Positions 60,161 to 64,000 of a DNA stretch of 64,000 bases are shown here, piece by piece. Origin of the DNA: Treponema denticola ATCC 35405 (lineage in GTDB: Bacteria; Spirochaetota; Spirochaetia; Treponematales; Treponemataceae); assembly GCF_000008185.1 (NCBI RefSeq), contig NC_002967.9, forward strand, positions 1,612,001 to 1,676,000, given 5' to 3'. A program made the translations under genes and the position numbers. How positions within the stretch are numbered: position 1 is the stretch's first letter; every line of letters starts with the position of its first letter. The notes under the pieces were generated by a model. The model did no database searches, was not told the DNA's origin, and saw only the letters and a program-made list of their open reading frames with translations.

Positions 60161-61609
60161 TTATTTACAACAGCAGCAAGCCTTGTACCTTAAAACAGGT
60201 TCACGGGCAGCTTTTGTTTCATCTACTCGTCCGATGGGACGCGTGTAGGGATAGCCGTGAAGCTTTTCGGGATTTGAATAAGCTTCTTTTTTGAGTTTGA
60301 TCATAACTTCGGCGGTAAAGTCCAAGGTGGACTTGCTTTCCGTTTCAGTAGGCTCAAACATCAAGGCTTCGTGTACGATGAGCGGGAAGTACATCGTCGG
60401 CGGGTGGATGCCGTCGTCGATTAAGCCCTTAGCTATGTCAAGAGCGCTTACGCCTGTTTCTTCCTTGATCTTTTCAAGGGTAAGAACGAATTCGTGCATA
60501 CAGATTCTGTCAAAGGCAACATCATATTCTTTTTCAAGCTTCTTCTTTAGATAGTTTGCATTTAAGACAGCATAGCCTGAGCTTTCCCTTATGCCCTCGC
60601 TTCCGAGCGTAAGAATATAGGCATAGGCACGCAAGAAGACAAGGAAGTTTCCGTAGAAGTTTCTAACCCTTCCGATTGAATCCGGGCGGTTATAATCCAG
60701 CTTATAGCTTCCGTCCGAGCCTGTAACTACGGGAACCGGTAAGAATTCTTCAAGGAATTTTTTACAACCTATTGGGCCGCTTCCGGGACCGCCGCCTCCG
60801 TGAGGAGTCGAGAAGGTCTTGTGCAAGTTAAGGTGAACTATATCATAGCCCATATCTCCGGGCCTTAGTCTTCCCATAATTGCATTAAGGTTAGCACCGT
60901 CATAGTACAATAAGCCGCCTGCTTTGTGAACGATTTCGGCAATTTCTTTGATATGGGTTTCAAAGAGACCGAGGGTGTTCGGGTTTGTAAGCATGAGGGC
61001 AGCAGTATCGTTTCCTACAGTCTTTTTTAATTCTTCGATATCTACGTTTCCGTCTTTATCGGAAGGAATGTTTACGATTTCGCATCCGACCATTGCGGCA
61101 CTGGCAGGGTTTGTACCGTGTGCCGAATCGGGAACCAAAATCTTGTTTCGGGCATGGTCGCCGCGTTTTTCGTGATAGGCTCTGATTACCAAAAGGGCTG
61201 TGAACTCTCCGTGAGCACCTGCTGATGGCTGGAGGGAGAAAGCATCCATTCCGGTAATTTCACCGAGTTTTTTACCTAAATCTCCCATAGCCTCAATACA
61301 ACCTTTCATTGTATGTTCAGGCTGCAAGGGATGAATATTGGTAAAGTTTGGAAGATCTGCGACTTCTTCGTTAAGTTTAGGATTGTACTTCATTGTACAA
61401 GAACCTAAGGGATAAAAACCGTTATCTACACCGTGAGTACGCTTGCTCAATTCCATATAGTGGCGTACAAATTCAAGTTCCGAAACTTCAGGAAGTTTTG
61501 CATCGCTTGCTCTTAAATATTTTGAATCAAGCTTATATTCGGGTACTGTCAATTTTGCTTCGGCAAATTTATGACCCTTTACGGATTTTTCAAAAATCAA
61601 TTCGCTCAT
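60161..61609 (-). CDS. gcvPB: Glycine dehydrogenase (decarboxylating) subunit 2
   Basis: A 482-residue P-protein beta subunit carrying the PLP lysine in [20 protein letters not shown]. Other motifs: [15 protein letters not shown] near the start, [20 protein letters not shown] and [16 protein letters not shown]. With GcvPA it decarboxylates glycine and loads aminomethyl onto lipoyl-GcvH. The ATG overlaps the gcvPA stop (TAATG). The C-terminus ends in a run of four Cys then Lys, unusual for the family. Confidence 0.97.
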   Translation of the reverse strand: MSELIFEKSVKGHKFAEAKLTVPEYKLDSKYLRASDAKLPEVSELEFVRHYMELSKRTHGVDNGFYPLGSCTMKYNPKLNEEVADLPNFTNIHPLQPEHTMKGCIEAMGDLGKKLGEITGMDAFSLQPSAGAHGEFTALLVIRAYHEKRGDHARNKILVPDSAHGTNPASAAMVGCEIVNIPSDKDGNVDIEELKKTVGNDTAALMLTNPNTLGLFETHIKEIAEIVHKAGGLLYYDGANLNAIMGRLRPGDMGYDIVHLNLHKTFSTPHGGGGPGSGPIGCKKFLEEFLPVPVVTGSDGSYKLDYNRPDSIGRVRNFYGNFLVFLRAYAYILTLGSEGIRESSGYAVLNANYLKKKLEKEYDVAFDRICMHEFVLTLEKIKEETGVSALDIAKGLIDDGIHPPTMYFPLIVHEALMFEPTETESKSTLDFTAEVMIKLKKEAYSNPEKLHGYPYTRPIGRVDETKAAREPVLRYKACCCCK

Positions 61610-62913
61610 TACAATACCTCCTTAATGATTTTTACGGCCTTGTCAAGTTCGCATTTGCAAAGGACATCGGTTGCACACCAAAGAATTGAGTCATCGCAAA
61701 TCTTTAAACCGCCCAAGATATTATTCTTTTCAAGATTTGAAAGAATTGCATCGGCCTTTCCTTTTCCGTCAGTTACGAATTCATGGAAGAATTCTCCGTT
61801 ATTTTTTACGGTTAAGCCGATCTTTTTAAGTTCATCTGCAAGATAATGTGCATTGCTTACGGAAACCTTAGCAACGGTTTTTAAGCCCTCTTTTCCGTAG
61901 GCTGTCATAAACATAGAAGCTCTTAATGCACAAAGGGCTTGGTTAGAACAGATACTGGAGCTGGCTTTTTCGCGCCTGATATGCTGTTCGCGGGCTTGAA
62001 GAGTTAGAACAAAGGCTCTTCTGCCGTCATGGTCAGTTGATTGACCGATGATTCGGCCGGGGATTTTTCGCATATTGGCTTCAATTGTAGAAAGGAAGCC
62101 GAGATAGGGGCCTCCTGCACCTAGAGGAAGACCTAAGGCCTGACCTTCTCCTAAGGCAATTGATGCACCGCATTCTTTCGGTGTTTTTAAGATTGCCAAA
62201 GAAATAGGATTGCAGCTCATTACAAACTGGGTTTTTGTACCTTCTACAAGTTTACCGACAGCTTCGCAGTCTTCGATTGTACCGAAACGGTTCGGCTGCT
62301 GCATAACAACAGCTCCGACGCTTTCATCTAAAAGGCCCTTAATCTTTGAAACATCAGTTTTATAGCCGTCACGGGGAATCATTACGAATTCTACGCCGCT
62401 GTGCTTTAGATAGGTTTTAGCAATTTCGATTGAGCTTGGTTCAACACATTCCGAAATCAAAACCTTGTTTTGTTTTCGTCCTAAGGACATAACTATAGCA
62501 TCTGCGACTGCCGTGCCTCCGTCATAAACGCTGGCATTGGAAACATCCATTCCGGTAAGTTCGCAAATCATTGACTGATATTCAAAACCTGCTTGGAGTT
62601 CGCCCTGATTCATTTCGGGCTGATAGGGTGTGTAGGCTGTTAAAAACTCCTCTCTGGAAGCCATGTGCCTTACAGCGGCAGGGGCATAGTGGTTATAAGC
62701 ACCGGCACCTCTTAATATCGATTTAAAGACAGTGTTTTCACTGCTTAAATTTTGAAAAAACTTTTCAACTTCTGCTTGAGTTTTCCCCTCACCTATATCA
62801 ACTTTTTTACAGCCCTTGTTATCAAAGCTGTATAAATCATCAATCGATTTGACACCGATGAGATCAAGCATCTCTTTTGTTTCCTCAGCGGAATGAGGAA
62901 TATAATTTGACAT
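61609..62913 (-). CDS. gcvPA: Glycine dehydrogenase (decarboxylating) subunit 1
   Basis: A 434-residue P-protein alpha subunit of the split type: [18 protein letters not shown] at the N-terminus, [32 protein letters not shown] and [17 protein letters not shown]. The split P-protein (PA plus PB) is the form found in Thermotoga, clostridia and treponemes, in contrast to the single ~950-residue chain of E. coli. Overlap with gcvPB makes the subunits in equal amounts. Confidence 0.97.
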   Translation of the reverse strand: MSNYIPHSAEETKEMLDLIGVKSIDDLYSFDNKGCKKVDIGEGKTQAEVEKFFQNLSSENTVFKSILRGAGAYNHYAPAAVRHMASREEFLTAYTPYQPEMNQGELQAGFEYQSMICELTGMDVSNASVYDGGTAVADAIVMSLGRKQNKVLISECVEPSSIEIAKTYLKHSGVEFVMIPRDGYKTDVSKIKGLLDESVGAVVMQQPNRFGTIEDCEAVGKLVEGTKTQFVMSCNPISLAILKTPKECGASIALGEGQALGLPLGAGGPYLGFLSTIEANMRKIPGRIIGQSTDHDGRRAFVLTLQAREQHIRREKASSSICSNQALCALRASMFMTAYGKEGLKTVAKVSVSNAHYLADELKKIGLTVKNNGEFFHEFVTDGKGKADAILSNLEKNNILGGLKICDDSILWCATDVLCKCELDKAVKIIKEVL

Positions 62914-63000
62914 AAACCCTCCTATTTAAATTTAAGTCAACATGTAGAATAAACAGAAAGGCAGAATTTCTGCCCAACTGTTTATCACACTTATTTTTAA
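62914..63000 (-). repeat. Intergenic hairpin between gcvH and gcvPA
   Basis: Outer arms ATAAACAG (62949-62956) and CTGTTTAT (62978-62985), inner stem GGCAGAA (62960-62966) with TTCTGCC (62968-62974). The same design occurs at 19971-20009. It may weaken read-through from gcvH into gcvPA or protect the upstream mRNA. Confidence 0.7.
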
Positions 63001-63369
63001 TTATTTGCAGAGACCTTTGTATTTACCTGCATCCATTAATTTTGAAGATTCTCCCTTAAGTTCTACCTTAAAGAACCAAGAACCGAAGGCATCTTCATTG
63101 ATTTTTTCGGGAGCATCTAAAAGCTCTTCGTTTATTTCAACAACCTTTCCTGTCATGGGGCTGATGATTTCGAAAACTGCCTTTACGGATTCTACCGTAG
63201 CACAGGCCTTGTCAGCTGTAACTTCATCCCCTACTTCAGGAAGCTCGATGAATACGACATCTCCCATTTCGCTTTGGGCATAATCACTGATACCGATAAT
63301 ACCGATGTTTCCTTCTTTCTTGAACCATTCGTGTGATTCCAAGTATTTTACATCTTCTTTAATTTCCAT
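63001..63369 (-). CDS. gcvH: Glycine cleavage system H protein
   Basis: A 122-residue lipoyl carrier. The lipoylated lysine is in TVESVKAVFEI (about residue 62), with GDVVFIELPEVGDEV before it and SPMTGKVVEINEELLDAPE after it. It shuttles the aminomethyl group between GcvP, GcvT and the L protein. LipA, encoded at 10 kb, completes its cofactor. A short hairpin (63394-63412, 8-bp stem) separates it from gcvT. Confidence 0.97.
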   Translation of the reverse strand: MEIKEDVKYLESHEWFKKEGNIGIIGISDYAQSEMGDVVFIELPEVGDEVTADKACATVESVKAVFEIISPMTGKVVEINEELLDAPEKINEDAFGSWFFKVELKGESSKLMDAGKYKGLCK

Positions 63370-63427
63370 ATCTAACTCCTATATTTTATTTTTAAGTTTT
63401 TGTCAAAAACTTATAAAACCTGTTTAA

Positions 63428-64000
63428 TTAGCCCTTAATTTCTTTTAAGAAGCTCGTAGGCACGATTTTAGCCTTTAGTTTTTTACCTCGTACTTCGATA
63501 AGGACTTCTTCATCTTTAATGCCTCTATCGATTCTCATATGTCCGATACCGACTTTTAATGAGGGTGAAGAAGTTCCGGTTGTAACATAACCGATTTCCT
63601 TGTCGCCTAAGAAAACTTTGTCATGATCGCGGGCAATACCTCTGTCAATCATCTTAAAGCCTTTTCGGATTTTTTTGGCTTCGTTGGTTTCAAGAGCTTT
63701 TTTACCGATAAAGTCTTCTTTTTCAAGTTTGATAAAGGGCTTTAATGTTACTTCGGTTGCCAAGGTTTCTTCGGTCATTTCATGGCCGTACAAGGGCATA
63801 CCGGCTTCAAGGCGCAAGGTGTCTCGGCAGCCTAAACCGCAAAGCTCTATTCCGAATTCTTCTCCTGCTTTCATAACTTGATTGAAAAGCTCAAGAGCCC
63901 ATTCTTTGGGGCAGTAGATTTCGTAACCGTCTTCACCGGTATAACCTGTCTGAGAAACGATTACTTCTCCCTTGGGGCACTGGAAGGTCTTAAAGGTGTA
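63428..64000 (-). CDS. gcvT: Glycine cleavage system T protein, C-terminal part
   Basis: Aminomethyltransferase that moves the methylene group to tetrahydrofolate. The frame is open to base 64000, so the N-terminal part lies beyond the window; the Met at 63874 is internal. The visible ~190 residues include VIVSQTGYTGEDGYEIYCPK, LCGLGCRDTLRLEAGMPLYG (substrate and folate-pocket region), then EEDFIGKKAL and YVTTGTSSPSL, all typical of GcvT. It is the first gene seen of gcvT-gcvH-gcvPA-gcvPB. Confidence 0.96.
   Translation of the reverse strand, partial: YTFKTFQCPKGEVIVSQTGYTGEDGYEIYCPKEWALELFNQVMKAGEEFGIELCGLGCRDTLRLEAGMPLYGHEMTEETLATEVTLKPFIKLEKEDFIGKKALETNEAKKIRKGFKMIDRGIARDHDKVFLGDKEIGYVTTGTSSPSLKVGIGHMRIDRGIKDEEVLIEVRGKKLKAKIVPTSFLKEIKG

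Noticed and set aside
63370-64000. Glycine riboswitch of the gcv operon
   Set aside because: It would be expected upstream of gcvT, beyond base 64000. The gaps inside the window (63370-63427 and 62914-63000) are too short and show only simple hairpins.
1-64000. Insertion sequences, transposases, tRNA or rRNA genes
   Set aside because: No transposase motifs, no cloverleaf with a GGTTCGAATCC-type arm, and no rRNA sequence were found on either strand; the mobile signs here are all repeats and relics.

Overview
The window looks like an AT-rich chromosomal segment of an oral-type treponeme (Treponema denticola or a close relative such as T. putidum). That is an inference. It rests on spirochaete-style lipoproteins, a TIGR03545/TIGR03546 pair, two ECF transporters with Treponema/Streptococcus-type (MptD/Trep_Strep) S components, a two-subunit glycine dehydrogenase operon, and sigma70-type promoters of the form TTGnnn-N17-TAnnnT. 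I saw no tRNA, rRNA, CRISPR array or transposase.

Region 1 (1-9.9 kb) is a polymorphic-toxin locus. An RHS/YD-repeat protein enters from the left edge and ends, after its DPTGR motif, in an AT-rich tip that looks like a clan CD (caspase-like) cysteine peptidase. Downstream lie at least four displaced tips or tip fragments, each followed by a small gene that is a candidate immunity protein. They are stitched together by dispersed repeats and hairpins. A lone RelB/DinJ antitoxin closes the region.

Region 2 (10-34 kb) is mostly housekeeping: lipA, miaB, a lipoprotein, a YfcE-like phosphodiesterase, an RqcH/NFACT protein, the TIGR03545/03546 pair, glgA, a SIMPL lipoprotein, aspS-trpS, cheW, a DegT-type aminotransferase, nadK, an ABC-F ATPase, a two-gene [FeFe] hydrogenase (catalytic subunit plus GltD-like flavoprotein) and cbiD. 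aspS and the ABC-F gene have promoters placed so close to the ATG that their mRNAs should be leaderless.

Region 3 (34-47.6 kb) holds two paralogous ECF import operons, each with its own TetR repressor. The first also carries a heterodimeric ABC exporter-type pair. The second sits between 234-bp direct repeats made from the 5' ends of a Nudix gene and a methyltransferase gene. A GH114-like protein and a lone HigA antitoxin, with the last codons of a lost HigB, follow.

Region 4 (47.8-60.1 kb) runs from a uracil-DNA-glycosylase-like gene, an extended UPRTase, a TPR protein, a SPOR protein, a LapA-like protein and a D-2-hydroxyacid dehydrogenase into a defence island. The island contains a TIR-like protein with a small membrane partner, a Gabija-like GajA/GajB pair (OLD nuclease plus UvrD helicase) bracketed by two decayed tails of an MmeI-like DNA methyltransferase, a degenerate 23-25-nt tandem repeat, and a HARE-HTH/PD-(D/E)XK nuclease.

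Region 5 (60.1-64 kb) is the glycine cleavage operon gcvT-gcvH-gcvPA-gcvPB on the minus strand. It is cut by the right edge and ends in a strong intrinsic terminator. lipA in region 2 makes the lipoyl group that GcvH needs.
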